Of a DNA stretch of 64,000 bases, positions 37,190 through 49,993 are shown piece after piece (within the stretch, counting starts at the first letter, position 1; each line of letters begins with the position of its first letter). Both the position numbers and the translations under genes were made by a program. The notes beneath the pieces are model-generated. The model was given only the letters and a program-made list of their open reading frames with translations. It was not told the origin of the DNA and did not search any database. Source of the stretch: Ceratodon purpureus (lineage: Eukaryota; Streptophyta; Bryopsida; Pseudoditrichales; Ditrichaceae); assembly GCA_014871385.1 (NCBI GenBank), contig CM026422.1, positions 26,024,987-26,088,986 of the forward strand. Direction: 5' to 3'.

Positions 37190-40100
37190 GGTGCACTCAT
37201 CAGTGTGAGTCCGCTCCTCTGTTCCTGCTCCTCCACTACAGTCAGTGCCGTCTTCTACTGTATCACCATGATACTCCAAGTTAAGCCAGTAACCTTAAAT
37301 CGTCAAGTACCTAATTTCGACTCCTATAATTTCACCTCAAAGTGATTGGGAATGAACCTAAACTTGACCACAATTTCACTAAAACTTTACTAGAACCAAT
37401 GACATGGAACCAATGAGATGGAACCAATGACAAGTTTTGTCAAGGTGTTTTTTTCTTTTTTTTTTTTTTTTGGATAAGTCTACAGTTTTGATTAGGTGTC
37501 TACAACACTTGCACTTCAAAAATTTGTGTAATATTGCTCATGTGTTCAAAATTTTTGATTCCAAGAATCAATCCTTTGTCTCCAATTTTCTAACACATTC
37601 ATGGTTTCACTTCATGCTCTTTGCACTCTCCAATTACCAATTCCCTCATTATATCGGTTTAGATATTACTACCTTACATTATTCTCTCCATGCATCCAAG
37701 TTGATGGCGACAACATTTCCTCTTTCCACCAATTCCCCTTTGCTACGCACCCCTCCGTGTGATCGGAAGAGCCATTATCTGACCTCCCCAACCCATAGTA
37801 ATGCCGCATTTTCATTGCCATCGATACTAGACATGCTATTGTGGCACTCCACTACTGTGCACTATATACAATACATTTGTTTTAATCCATAAAGGACCGA
37901 GGGTATTTTGATCAGTGTATAATACACTCCACTACTGTGCGCTGTACAATACATTTTTTTAAACCCCATTAGAGACGGAGGGTATTTTGATTAGTGTACA
38001 ATACAGTCGTTTTAACCCTTAAAGGATCAAGGGTATTTTGATCTAACTTAAATATGTTGTAATATATGATTATCACAACATTGATGAAATTCATTTCAAA
38101 ATAAAATATGTGAATTGTAATGATTAGAAATTAAATATAAGATTTGAAAGTTCAAATATTATAAATTTCAATCTTCATTAAATATTTTCAATTCCTAATC
38201 AACCATGACCATTTCTCACCAAAAACACTCCAAAAATTGTCACTTTTGAAGCTAAAGAGAATGAACCAAAACTATATCTTTCTTTGCATTTACAACCATA
38301 GAATTTTACTTAGTACTTTTGGAAGATCATGCATAAAAAAATTTAGTAAATTTGACCATATGAATTAAAAGATTTTGGAGTTTGAATTAACCCCTAAATT
38401 CTTAGACGTTTGAAATGTCGCCGTCCGCTATTTGGGCACGTGATTTAGAAGTAAGTTATTTTTGTAAAATCATCAAATTTTGAGTGCAAGTTTGATTTTT
38501 TAATTCAAACTTGGTGATGTAATTTATTTATTTATAATTATTTGTTTAGCAAAAAGTTATGAATACAAAGAAGTCAAAAATCTCAAATACGGCAGACAGG
38601 GACCAATTAGGGAACTTCTGCAGTACTCCTCCTTCTAGAATTTCTGATGACTAGCTGAAGTAGGGCATGGGAAAGGGCAGCTTGTGTCTTTATCAGATTA
38701 TCCCAAATAATAGCATGACATCATCCTTCACATCTCATCGGTGCAAAAAAAATTTAAGAGGGCATGCAACTTCAGATTTCATAGTGCCGTGACAGTCTTC
38801 AGTGGACGCCCTCTGACAAATAACAACATCAGCTAAACTTGCAAGATGTGAGATCTTTAATCACACAGATTTCAACAAAATCCAAAGGACACCATATTTG
38901 TTATTTTGGAAGATATTGTTGAATTTGGCAGATAACCATGGAAAGAAATTTCCGGAATAATGCCTTCCCATTAATCTTGACCTCACCTAAAAACAACCTT
39001 AATGCATCTAAAACATGGTAATGGTAGAATGATGATTCACTCATTTAGCTCAACCATACCTAAAAGCAATTACATGAGTGTTAGAAAGGTAAACTACAAT
39101 TTCTAATGGTGACTACCCATTACCATGCTTCATACGTTGGTTCTACTTAATGTATAGTAGAACTATATAGAAGTTAAATATTTGAGTCAACAAACTGTTT
39201 CCATGAGATACATGCATCCCATGCATAAAGAAATTTGTAATGAACAAAAGAATAGTTTTTAATCAAAATATAATTACATATCATAACAAAGATGGTTACA
39301 TTAAGCGTCTATTAATTGTGTGCATTTGCGCTATCCTCTATGTACTAAATAACCAATTACAGAGTCCCCCCGTAAGCCTCAATTCTTGATTTGATGAATG
39401 CTCGTTGATGCTGAAGTATCCAAAACATACTGTCAATTTGGACCATTGGACTATCAAGAAGATGTTGCAACTTCTGCCTATGTCTCTAACCAATCATGGT
39501 CTCAGGAAGAGAGTGGTGGTGGGAACTGGATTACGGATGTTGGGTATCCACCAACTTCCTTGACCTGGGTCCTCTTTTTGTAGATCCTAACCTCGGCACA
39601 TGCAAGGCAAATTAATGGGGAAATAGTAAGGGTGGGGAGTATGTGAGTTTAGGTTAGATCGAGCTAAAATGAATGAGTGAGTTGGTTTAGATCGGATCGA
39701 GCTTAAATGAACAAAGGCTGCATCAGCAACTAAAGATTGCAAAGGAAGAGATGTGAAAAACATACATTTTAGGTCAGCACAAGCTAAACTAGGGACATCA
39801 TGTGAAGCAAGTATGGATGCGAACATCAACAAAAAGCTAATCCATTACATAAAGCAAAACAAATTAGTAGAGAGCTACATGCAACGACATAAAAAGTGAC
39901 CTTTGTCGAAGGAGGTGATGGAATATCCTTCTCAGTATTATAAAATGAATGCTTTGTAGGTATACAACCCTACTGTTTTGGAGAGAGAATTTGAATCATA
40001 GTATATGGGCATATAGGCAAAGGGGATTTAGACTCTTGGGAATCAAGAAAAGGGCAATGGGGCTGTCCACAACTTCTTCATCAACAGCCATAATTGAATA

Positions 40101-40584
40101 GTCCATCATGGACCGCGTTGTGGCAACGGATTGCAACAGAAGCCCTTTGCTTGGTAACGAAGGCCCACTGTCATAAGCATCCCTCAAAGATCCAACGAAG
40201 ATTAACATGCAAACTGCAAAGATAATAAGAACATTTGGAACAAAAATCCTCAATGATCCAAAAATGCACGTTTGTACAAACAACATAAATTGAACACAAA
40301 GGAATCAAAACAATGATGCCTAGATCATATAAAAAATTGGCATATACTTATCAAAGTTTTACATATATCAATAAAATTAGTATTTATTGATTACTTCACA
40401 TTAGTGTCACTTATGGCCTAGAGCCGACACGAGGATGAAGACTGGCTTAATTTATTCCTATTTCTGATAGCCTCGTAAATCTCAACATAGTGACTACACG
40501 TGTCAAGGTCATCATAATACATTTTCTGTCCAAAAGGATGTGCCGCCCGATATCTTTTGAGAGACCCTAAGAAGCAGTGAAGGC
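37190..40584. other. Intergenic region upstream of RID3
   Basis: AT-rich sequence with no supportable gene. It contains three diverged copies of a roughly 70-bp unit ending GAGGGTATTTTGATxAGTGTA between about 37850 and 38045. Frames near 39.4-40.3 kb were inspected and not recognised. Confidence 0.5.
37850..38045. repeat. Diverged tandem repeat of about 70 bp
   Basis: Three copies share GGGTATTTTGAT preceded by TTTTAA-rich sequence and ACAATACA. Two copies also carry CACTCCACTACTGTGC. Purpose unknown. Confidence 0.7.
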
Positions 40585-41228
40585 CTAAAGATATGGCAAA
40601 AGATCTGACAGTAACACCGAATCGCGTCCGGCATTGACGTCATTAGAAGACCAAGTAGGGAGTAATAGGACGTCATTAGAAGACCAAGTAGGGAGTAATA
40701 GGACGTCATTAGAAGACCAAGTAGGGAGTAAGAGGACATTGTCAGCCATATTAAGACATTGCTTAATTGGACTATCGTCAACAAAAAGGATGTTGGCATT
40801 GGTATAGAGGCCATCAAAATTACTGAAGAGACAATCTAATAGGGATTTAAGCAAGATGTCATTTGAGTTCCGGGCTCCTTTATGAATATTGGACAACGTT
40901 GCAAATCTACGCCTATGGAAACTCTTTGACAGTCTTCTTGACCTAGGATCCTTAGCGGCATGATAGGATGTATTGGACCAAATATGTAATTGCAGATCTC
41001 TGTCGTCTGTGTTGATGTCTTCATCGAACCCCACAGGGTCATAGTGGCAAACGATGACAACTGACAAAGGAATTTTGCACTATCGGGCCTCACCGGAACA
41101 AGCTTCGGGCCTACAAGAGTTGGTTTAGATGCTGAGAACAAAGTAAGCTCACGGTTTGTAAAATCCTTTCCGTTCCACGAAGGAGTAGTGGAGCAGAGAA
41201 TTCCATTAAGGTCGACGATAACTTTCAA
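40585..41228 (-). pseudogene. FCP1/NLI-like (HAD) phosphatase gene, frameshifted
   Basis: The minus strand begins MKVIVDLNGIL, which resembles the FCP1 nucleophile motif but with the second Asp replaced by Asn. It continues with VPVRPDSAKFLCQLSSF and TLWGSM, then moves to another frame around 40.90-40.95 kb. The second frame holds RRRFATLSNI, FSNFDGLY and ILFVDDSPIK, the later HAD motifs. Active FCP1-type phosphatases remove phosphate from Ser residues such as those of the RNA polymerase II tail. The lost Asp and the shift argue that this copy is inactive. A 33-bp tandem repeat at 40636-40734 expands its 3' end in frame. An intron could explain the frame change, but no convincing splice pair was seen. 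Confidence 0.6.
40636..40734. repeat. 33-bp tandem repeat, three copies, within the FCP1-like gene
   Basis: The unit starts GACGTCATTAGAAGACCAAG. Being a multiple of three, it repeats LLLPTWSSNDV in the minus-strand frame directly after the last phosphatase motif. Confidence 0.9.
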
Positions 41229-43410
41229 CCAACCTCTCTGAGAACGCGTCGAGTCAAGCTAAAAAGCTCAATTGTATCAATTACAAGTTTTTGGTACAAA
41301 AATGCACATTAACATGAGTTGCGACGGTATTAACATCTCAGCTATAAAATGTCGAGTTCAAAACATCTAAGTTTGAGAGGGACTTGAAGATGTCTCGAAC
41401 CATCTTCCTGAGTCTAAGTGCAATCGGGAGAACCATTGAGTGGGCTCGACATACGATCACTCATGTGGACATTGGGAGAAAGACGGCCGGACTGAGGCAC
41501 TCATGTAGGATCATTGATACTTTTTAGGATCATCGGCGTCAATTCGAGAGCACGAGGCCTCTACTTGAATATGCGTGATAGGAGTCCCATGCGCTTCCAG
41601 ATGAATGGTCGGTTGAACTGCTGCCGGAGCTCCTAAGTTTGCCATCATGTTCTTCAAGATGCCGTCCACTGTGGCGTTCATTTGGAAAGTCATTTGGTTA
41701 GTGATTTGGGCAATTTGGCCGCCACAAATTTTCTGACTAAGCTGCCATCCTCCCCTCTTGTTGCTTCTCCTATACCTCAGCCGTCTGAAATCTCAGGGGA
41801 ATGTCTGAGTTGTCAGGGTTGGCCCTGACCATGCCTAATGGAGACGCGCGCTCTAATGTTGTATTGATACTCCTCCTTTTTGCCAATTGTCTTCTATTCC
41901 TAGAGCCACCACCAAAGGTTGGTGTTGACTAGGGTCTTCCTTTGCAGGGAGCCTGCACATCCAACTCCGGAAAATTGAGCCGCTGACGCACATTGCCTAA
42001 TCCCATGTCAACTTCTGATCCTGTTTGACTTAGAAGATCACCGCAATGGCCCTTGTTATTAGAGCTGCTGTAGATTGTGCTGGAGGATGGAGTAAATTTT
42101 CTGCCTTGGAACTTCTTCATCGCCCATCAAATCCTCATTCTCCTCTTGAGCCTTGGCCTTCCCTTTTAACAAGGCCTTACCAAGTATAGGAAAGCATCTC
42201 TCGTCAACCTAATAACCGTCAATATAGAAATCAAGCTGGTCAAGCTCCAATCCAAGAGGCTTAGCTTCGCTCAAGTCATTCAAGTCACTATCATCTGCAA
42301 TAACAAAGGCGTCGAGAACGAGCATGTAGAACAACCAAAAACATAGTATACGCAATTTCACTCGAGTCGAGTTAAAGTGCAAGAGTAGGACTAGAGATAC
42401 CTACTGTGAAGCATACTGTAAAGGAACTGAATAAGAAGCAATTCACTACAAGAATTTTTGTGACCTGATTGACTATGATCTGACAAAATTTTGTTAACTG
42501 CTTTGTCAATTAGGAGACCCTGATTTGGTCACCTTGTTGACAAAATATTGTCAGTTTTGCTGTCAATTAGGACATGGTTAGACGTCTGCAGCACATGTGG
42601 TTGAACCCCAGCGCCACGCTAGATTTATGAATCCATATTACCTAGAAGATAAAATTAGTTTACTTTCACGTTTAATTGTGGAAATTTTGTGGAATTTGCA
42701 AAGCTTTGATTTTCTCAAGTACAAGTGGTCTTATTAAGACTGACCATGTATCTTGATTACAAATATGATTGTTATGCTTTTATGTAGGTGGAAATCATCC
42801 AAAAGATTTATGCGTGAAATTACTATATTTGACATGGAAAATCAATTTTCATAACACATGCATGCACATTAGATGAAAGGATTTCAATTTGTCAAATGTT
42901 CTGAAGCATGATATAAGGTACAATGTTCTGTCATGGTATTCTATGTGAAGCATGCTGTAATCTTAAAAACTAAAACTCACTACTGTACATTCTATCATTG
43001 ATCCTAAAATGTTTCAAGTCTAAGTCCAAAATATGATTAGTTGTCCTGTCCAGGTATCAGCTAGGAACTGCCATTCAATTCCTTCAACAGTTAACCATAA
43101 AATCTCCCTGACCCTTCACCAGCAAAGCTCTTGAGAGCAACGGCACCGAGCAACCAAAAGCCGCAGGTCTAGAACCGCCGCCTCCACGTACACTTTGAAG
43201 AGAAAATTGAACGAACGGCCACAAGCTCGCACAGCCACCGTCAATACGTTTTTGCATTTCAAAATACATTTCCTGCATTTCCTTACGTCATCCCTCTCAA
43301 ATAATATAAGATAGTTAATAATTACATGACAAGACCATTATAATTGTTCAACGTAGGTGTATTTCCATGTTATTACCTGTTGAGCTCCATAGAAGCACGT
43401 AATTGAAAAT
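41229..43410. other. Region between the FCP1-like pseudogene and the CACTA element
   Basis: Short minus-strand frames at 41511-41693 and 41929-42120 could be 5' parts of the FCP1-like gene or old transposon coding, but neither is recognised. The rest has no supportable feature. The three bases CAT at 43411-43413 are the left target duplication of the CACTA element. Confidence 0.4.
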
Positions 43411-43439
43411 CATCACTAGGGCAGAGATGCGTCAAAGAT

Positions 43440-44717
43440 AACGCCGTTTAACGCGGTTTTTAACGCGGTTTAACTTGGATTTTTTGACTAGTCCAAAGTG
43501 ACGCGCCCTGTCACATAGGTCTTTTGATTATGACGCGGCGCGTCATGGCACGTTAAAACGTTTTAACGTGCGCACGTCATCTCTGTTAAACCACGTTACT
43601 CGGAATTGCCAGAAGTTACCTAGGGTCAGTAAATTGAGGGAGTTACTTTTTGCCACGTGAGCATTTCCCGCTGTTTTTCATTCCACGTTGGAGTTTACGT
43701 GGATATTTCCCTCCATTGTCCATTCCACGATAGACATTGCGTGGCAGTTGACGTGGCACTTGATTTCAATGGTTGAGATGGTGACACGTGTCATGATCAC
43801 GGATCGGAGAATATTCCCGGATGCGTTTATGGTGTCGGGTTTCATATGTTTACAAAAACGGTTTATGTTGACGGTTTTTGTGTGTTTACGTAAACGTAGT
43901 GTGGACGTTCATTGTAACGTGTTTGGACGCTGATAAACGCATGTTTCACGTATTTGAATGCATTTTAAAAAACGCATGTAGATGGAAGTTGACGTTCGCG
44001 GTGTCAACTTTTTGTGACATCAAAGTGAAATTCGGATGTTCACACAAATGAAACGCGCTGTAACACACAAATGAAACGCGCTGTAATACACAAATGAAAC
44101 GCGCTGTAACACACAATTCCGTAACACGCGTGTAACACAGTTCACTGAAACGCATTTTAATGTTTATCCAGACGCATTGCTCATGATCATTGTGACACAT
44201 ACAAACACTATTAAACGTGAGCGATAACGTTCTGTAACGCAAGAGAACGTCATTCAAAACACAAACGAAGCGTCAATTAAAACACAATTAAATACGCTGT
44301 AACATACAGCTCAACGCTCTGTAACACACAAATGAAACGCGCTGTAACACACAATTCCACGCTATGTAACATACGGTTAAACGCTTTGTAACACAAAATG
44401 AAACACGTTATAACGTCGTTAAGAACGTGCATATCACATCTAGAAATATGCATATAAACAGCAGTAAACGGAGCATGGGTGTAAGAATGTGCACTTCACT
44501 GTGCGCACAAAGAAGTGTGCTACAATATGAAAAATCTGGATTGCATTTAAAACAATACAGATACAGTGAAGAGTATGTCAAATACACCACAACCTAAAGG
44601 CTACTTGCTGAACGTAGATGCGTACAGCTTTCTACCAAAATCAATGGATCCACCTCCTGGAGATGCGGTTGACATGTAAACAAAGCAAATCGAGCGTACA
44701 TCCCAAGAGTCATGCTC
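43440..44717. repeat. Left sub-terminal repeat region of the CACTA element
   Basis: Dense short motifs in several variants: TTTAACGCGGTTT near the end, CATTCCACG, and AACGCxxTGTAACA. A 23-bp unit containing AATGAAACGCGCTGTAA is tandem about three times at 44037-44131 and reappears at 44330-44353. Such regions are the expected binding sites of TNPA-type proteins. Confidence 0.8.
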
Positions 44718-44722
44718 AGTTC

Positions 44723-45150
44723 TATTGATGTTAAAAGAAGAAGAGAGTTGGTTGCTCTAACAAGTGTAGCAAACAAAGTAATACAAACAATAAATGGAGT
44801 GAGATATGAGCTTCTTTCGAAGCTCTTTACTTATAATACTTGGTTGCACATCTCTAAGGGACTCTCAAGGGACATTCCAAGCCACTTGGAAGTCCCTTTA
44901 GGACACGTGGCACTCATGGCCGCCCCTAAGACTTAGCCACCACCCACTTGTCCTTCCAACCTTATCATTGACTTGGCTTAGTCAATGCAAGTGGGCTGGT
45001 CCTTATCTCTTCACATACTCATGCCACATGTGCACCATGTGGTAAATCACCTCTCTCCCTTTTCTCCCCTTTTACTCCCCCCCTTCTAATTCTACCTCAT
45101 TGCAAACTCTATTTACAATGCCTTAACTACGAGCTACCTAAACTCCAACA
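44723..45150 (-). repeat. Copia 3' LTR
   Basis: 428 bp. On the minus strand it begins TGTTGGAGTTTAG and ends TCAATA. It is preceded on that strand by the polypurine tract. Confidence 0.93.
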
Positions 45151-48100
45151 CTCCCACTTTGCGAGTAGTTACCTTCTCGCAATCCCATGGCCTTTGCTAA
45201 TCGATGGTGCCTCTCCTTCGCAAGTGCCTTTGTCAACACATCTGCCACCATGTCCTCCGTTGGGCAATACCTCAAGCTTATATCGCCGCTCTCCAACTTC
45301 TCTCGAATGAAGTGATGTTGAACATCAATGTGCTTCGTGCGTGAGTGGTGTGTGGGGTTCTTTGCCAATGCAATGCACCCTTGGTTATCACACATGATGG
45401 TCGTTGCATCAACATGGACACACCCGACATCACTTTAAAGCTTGCGAAGCCAAATGGCTTCCTTGGTGCTTTGGCTAGTGGCCATGTACTCCGCCTCCGT
45501 TGTGGACAAGGCAATTGTTGGTTGCCTCTTGCAATTCCACGAAATGGCACCATCTCCAACGAAGAAGACATACCCCGTTGTTGAACGGCGCTCGTTTGTA
45601 TCTCCCGCCCAATTCGCATCGCAATAGCCTCTTAACTCCATGTTGACGCCTCCAGGGCACAACTTGAACTCCAAGGTACCTTGCAAGTACCGCATGATGC
45701 GCTTGACCGCACTCCAATGTGATGGACCAGCCCTAGACATGAATTGGCTCACCATGCTCACCGCAAATGCAAGATCGGGCCGTGTGGCCACCATGGCATA
45801 CATCAATGAGCCAACACCCGCCTTGTATGGAATTCCCTCCATCTCACCTTCAATGGCCTCAAACTCCTCCAACGAGAGCTTCATCAACTTCACATTCACA
45901 TCAAGTGGAGTACCAATGGGCTTGCAATCCTCCATGTTGAATCGCTTGAGCACCTCCCTGATGTACTTCCTTTGGCACATGGTGATGGTGCGAGCCTTGC
46001 GGTTCCTCTCGAATGCCACTCCAAGGCAATACTTCAACTCACCGAGATCACTCATTTGGAACTCCCCCTTGAGCTTGGCCTTGAGCCACTCTAACTTGGC
46101 ATGATGGCTAGCCAAGATGATCAAGTCATCCACATACACAAGCACCATCAACAAGAACTCACCCGTTTGCACGATGTACAAGGAATGATGCCCTTCACAC
46201 CTTGTAAAGCCCTCCTTGATGAAGAAGGAGTCAATGCGTTGGTACCATGCCCTTGGTGATTGCTTGAGCCCGTACAAGGACTTCTTGAGCTTGCACACAA
46301 GGTGCTCCATGCCCTTCTCTTCAAACCCTTGAGGTTGGCTCATGTAGATGTCTTCCTCCAAATCTCCATTCAAGAAAGCGGTCTTGACATGCATTTGATG
46401 GATCTCCAAGTCCAATGCGGCTCCAAGTGCAAGGATGCACCGAATCGTGTTGAACTTGGCCACGGGAGCAAAGGTCTCATGGAAGTCCACTCCCGCAACT
46501 TGTAAGAACCCTTTGGCCACCAATCTTGCCTTGTGGCGCACAACTTCTCATGTAGCATCCTTCTTGGTGCGAAACACCCACTTGCATCCAACACTCTTGC
46601 GGCCCTTTGGAAGGGGAGCCAACTCCCACGTTCCATTAGCAATGAGGGAGTCATACTCTTCTTGCATGGCCGCCTCCCACTTGCTTGCATCCTCCGATTG
46701 CAAAGCCTCACACAAACTCAATGGATCTTCAAGGTTGGCCACATTGGCCCGTTCCACTTCTTGTTGCGGCAAGATGTGGTTCTTCCACCACTCTCCAAGT
46801 GGACGCCGTTCTCGTCTTGGATAGCGACTGCCTCCCTCTCCTTCACCTTCTCTTGATGACGATGTTGGTGAATGCGCCTCGCTTGTCTCCTCCTCCTCTT
46901 CTTCTTCATCCTCCTCCTTGTCCTTCTTGGCATCCTCATGGTCACTAGAAGAAGTTGGCTTGGAAGATTCGTCCACCAACACCAACAAAGGTTACCTCAC
47001 TACTCCCACTTGGACTCATCTCCAAACCATCACCAATAGTAGTGCTCTCCTCATCAAACACAACATCACCGCTCTTGATGATTTTCCTAGTCTCAATGCA
47101 CATGAGACGATAGGCCTTGGTTCCCTCACAATAGCCAAGAAACAAACACTTGGTACCCTTTGCATCAAGCTTACCTCTCTTTGCATCAACCACCTTGGCA
47201 TAAGCAATGCATCCAAACACACGCATGTGTGCAATGCATGGCTTGCGGCCACTCCAACCCTCTTCTCGAGTGATGCTAACAAGAGCACGAGTAGGGCACC
47301 GATTGCGAATGTACACCGCATTGGCCACCGCTTCCGCCCAAAATGAAAGCTTGAGCCGTTGAGCATGAAGCATGCTCCTTGCCATCTCCACAATGGTGCG
47401 ATTGGCTCGCTCCGCAACTCCGTTTTGTTGTGGTGTGTATGGTGTTGATGGTTGTCGTTAGATGCCATGCTTCTTCAAGTAGCGTTGGAAGGCCTTGGAG
47501 ATGAACTCCCCTCCATTGTCCGATCGGAAAACCTTGATCTTGTGCTCCGATTGCGTCTCCGCAAGTGCCTTGAACTCCTTGAACTTCTCAAGGCACTCTC
47601 CCTTGGTCTTCAAGGTGTACAACCACACCCGCCTTGAAAAGTCATCAATGAAGGTCACAAAGTACCTTGCACCACCCATGGATGTGGTCCTCATAGGACC
47701 GCACACATCTGAATGCACAATCTCCAATGGCTTTGACGCACGTGTCCCTCCATCCTTTGGAAATGGTGCCCTATGTTGCTTGCCTTGCACACACCCTTCA
47801 CAAAACGACATGGACAACTCATCTTTGCCAAGGTTCATGCCGCTTACCATGCTTTGAAGAAAGCGCACACTCCTTGCATTCAAATGGCCAAGTCGCCGAT
47901 GCCAAAGCTCCATTGCACCACTCTTCGGTGATGATTGCGCCACCTTTGCCGAATCCGCTTCAAAGACCTTGATGAAGGTCACTTGATACAAGTTGCCTTC
48001 ACGAGGTGCCTTTGAAAGCACATTGCCATTTGGAGCCTTCAATGTGCACCCCTCCACATTGAATAGCACCTTGAATCCACTAGACACAAGCTTGCTCACC

Positions 48101-49194
48101 GAGAGCAAGTTTGCTTGCAACTTGGGCACATGAAGGACATCCTTCATGGTCACCTTCTTCAAACGCCCTTTTTCAAGCACCTCAACAACAATGCAACCCA
48201 TTCCAATGGCTTGCACAACACTATCATCACCCAAATGCACATTGCGTGGTGGAATTACCTCATAAGTGTCAAATGCCGCCCTATAAGGTGTCATGTGCTT
48301 TGTAGCACCCGAATCCATGATCCACTTGCATATGGACTTGGAATAGGGTCCATCTTGTGTTGCAAAGGCGTAGTCATCTTCATCCTTTGCATGGTTGGCA
48401 CCCTCCTTGTCTTTGGCTTGGTTTGCATTGTCCCGCTCCCACTTCTTTGCCTTGTAGCAATGCCTTGCAATGTGGCCCGGCTTGCCACAATTGTAACACA
48501 CCTTGGGCTCTCCCCGTGAGAATGAGCTACTCCCCTTGTTTTGCCTTGATACCAAGGCCGCATCATCTCCATGGACCTCCTTCTCCTTGCGCTTGGACAC
48601 TTCATGCATCATCCTTGCCGTCACAAACTCCATGGTAAGGTCTTCAAACCGCAAGGTCTCCAAAGCCGTGATCAAGTTCTCAAAGGAAGGTGGCAAGCTC
48701 TCTAGCAAGGTCATGACAACATCGTCATCTTTGACGGGCACATCCAAACAATTGAGTTGATCCGCAAGGTCTCTCACATGGTTAATGTGGGTAAGCTTGT
48801 CATCACCATCTTGCATCTTGATGGTGAAGAACTTGCGACGAATAAAGAGAATGTTGGACAAGCTCTTTGTCTCATGGATGTTGCACAATGTCTTCCATGC
48901 TTCGGTTGGCCCTCTGCAATTCCGAATGTGGGCAAGTTGGTTGTCCACCAAATTCAGCCCTATCACGGACATGGCCTTCTTCACACGGCGATTGTACTCC
49001 TTGATAACCTTTGGATCCATCTTGATACCCTCCTCATCGTCGTCTTCACTTGGTGGAGGCTTCTCTGTGCCTTCTACAATCTCCCAAAGGTCCATAGACT
49101 CCAACACCATCTCCATCTTGAACTTCCAAAGGCTAAAGTTCTCCCCCTTGAACTTGTCAATGGTCCTAGCACTCTCATTCTCAAATGTCGCCAT
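45138..49194 (-). pseudogene. Copia Gag-Pol polyprotein, broken
   Basis: ATG at 49194. In order: Gag (UBN2-like, ENFSLWKFKMEMVL), a CCHC zinc knuckle (CYNCGKPGHIARHC), protease (DSGATKHM), the GAG-pre-integrase motif (LWHRRLGHLN), the integrase core (HSDVCGP, FIDDFSR, DNGGEF), RT (VYVDDLIILASH) and RNase H (TTEAEYMA, TKHIDVQHHFIRE). The frame is broken by in-frame stops at 47458-47460 (after the integrase core), 46548-46550 (between integrase and RT) and 45435-45437 (within RNase H). There is also a frame change near 46985. An acidic Glu/Asp-rich spacer follows integrase. The element cannot make a full polyprotein. Confidence 0.93.
45151..45161 (-). other. Copia polypurine tract
   Basis: CAAAGTGGGAG on the minus strand, directly next to the 3' LTR start (TGTTGG). 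This is the expected place for the plus-strand DNA primer. Confidence 0.75.
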
Positions 49195-49740
49195 TATGAC
49201 ACTCAATATGCCATGATCAACCCTTCTAACGTCTCGATGTGCACTATTGCACCTCTACACCCACTTTGAGCCCCTTCTAGACTCAAGTGTGTTTCTACAT
49301 ACCTCCACACTCACATAAGCCCCTACAAGGCTCTCATACTCATGTAAGCACCTCCCACTAGCAAATCAGCCCTTATAAGGCCCTAGTGTGTGAGTGCACA
49401 CTCCAATCAATCAAATTGAGTCCCTTCTAGCTCAAATGTGCAATGGTTCACTTCAAGCACTCAAGTCCTCTCACAATGAACTCAAATGCAAACCTTTGCA
49501 CCTCACTCAAGTATACATCCCCTTTCTTTGCTCCTACATGGAAAGATGGCCTTGAATGACTTCAAAGAGCATCACCTAGACTCCGATGTGCATCTTATGC
49601 ACCTCAAACACTCAAATCAGCACCTTTAGAGAGCAAGCAAGCACATCCACAATGTTTGAACACTTACAAGGTCCAAAAGCTTTGAATGAGCACCTCCACC
49701 ACTCTTGCAACTCTATGTGCCTCCCCAAATCTCCAAATCA

Positions 49741-49911
49741 ACCCTTGTGCACCTCAAAGGCTCCAAATGAGCTCCTTTGCACCTCCAAGGCTCCAAACAA
49801 GCACTTGTGCACCTCCAAAGCTCTAAATCAGCCCATGTGCACCTCCAATGCTCCAAATCAGCCCTTGTGCACGTCCAATGCTCCAAATCAGCCCTTGTGC
49901 ACCTCACACAC
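49741..49911. repeat. 33-bp repeats in the Copia leader
   Basis: About five imperfect copies of a unit with CTCCAAATCAGCCCTTGTGC, between the primer site and gag. The plus-strand frame through them is an artefact. Confidence 0.8.
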
Positions 49912-49979
49912 ACAATGCCTTACAAGACCTCCTCCAAACTACTTAGCAACCAAAGAACTCTCACTTGCAACTCACATGA

Positions 49980-49993
49980 GTGGGCCCATAACC
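49980..49993 (-). other. Copia primer-binding site complementary to initiator tRNA-Met anticodon arm
   Basis: The plus strand reads GTGGGCCCATAACC, which is identical to the anticodon stem-loop (CAT anticodon) of plant initiator tRNA-Met. The minus-strand RNA would therefore pair with that internal tRNA region. It abuts the 5' LTR exactly. Drosophila copia is known to prime from a half-tRNA cleaved in this same arm. Confidence 0.8.

Noticed and set aside
39996-40286. Minus-strand frame with a hydrophobic start
   Set aside because: One hydrophobic stretch only, with no family motif, splice support or conserved neighbour.
43084-43278. Minus-strand frame next to the CACTA left end as the missing sugar-transporter exons
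   Set aside because: The translation shows no transporter motif or membrane helix pattern.
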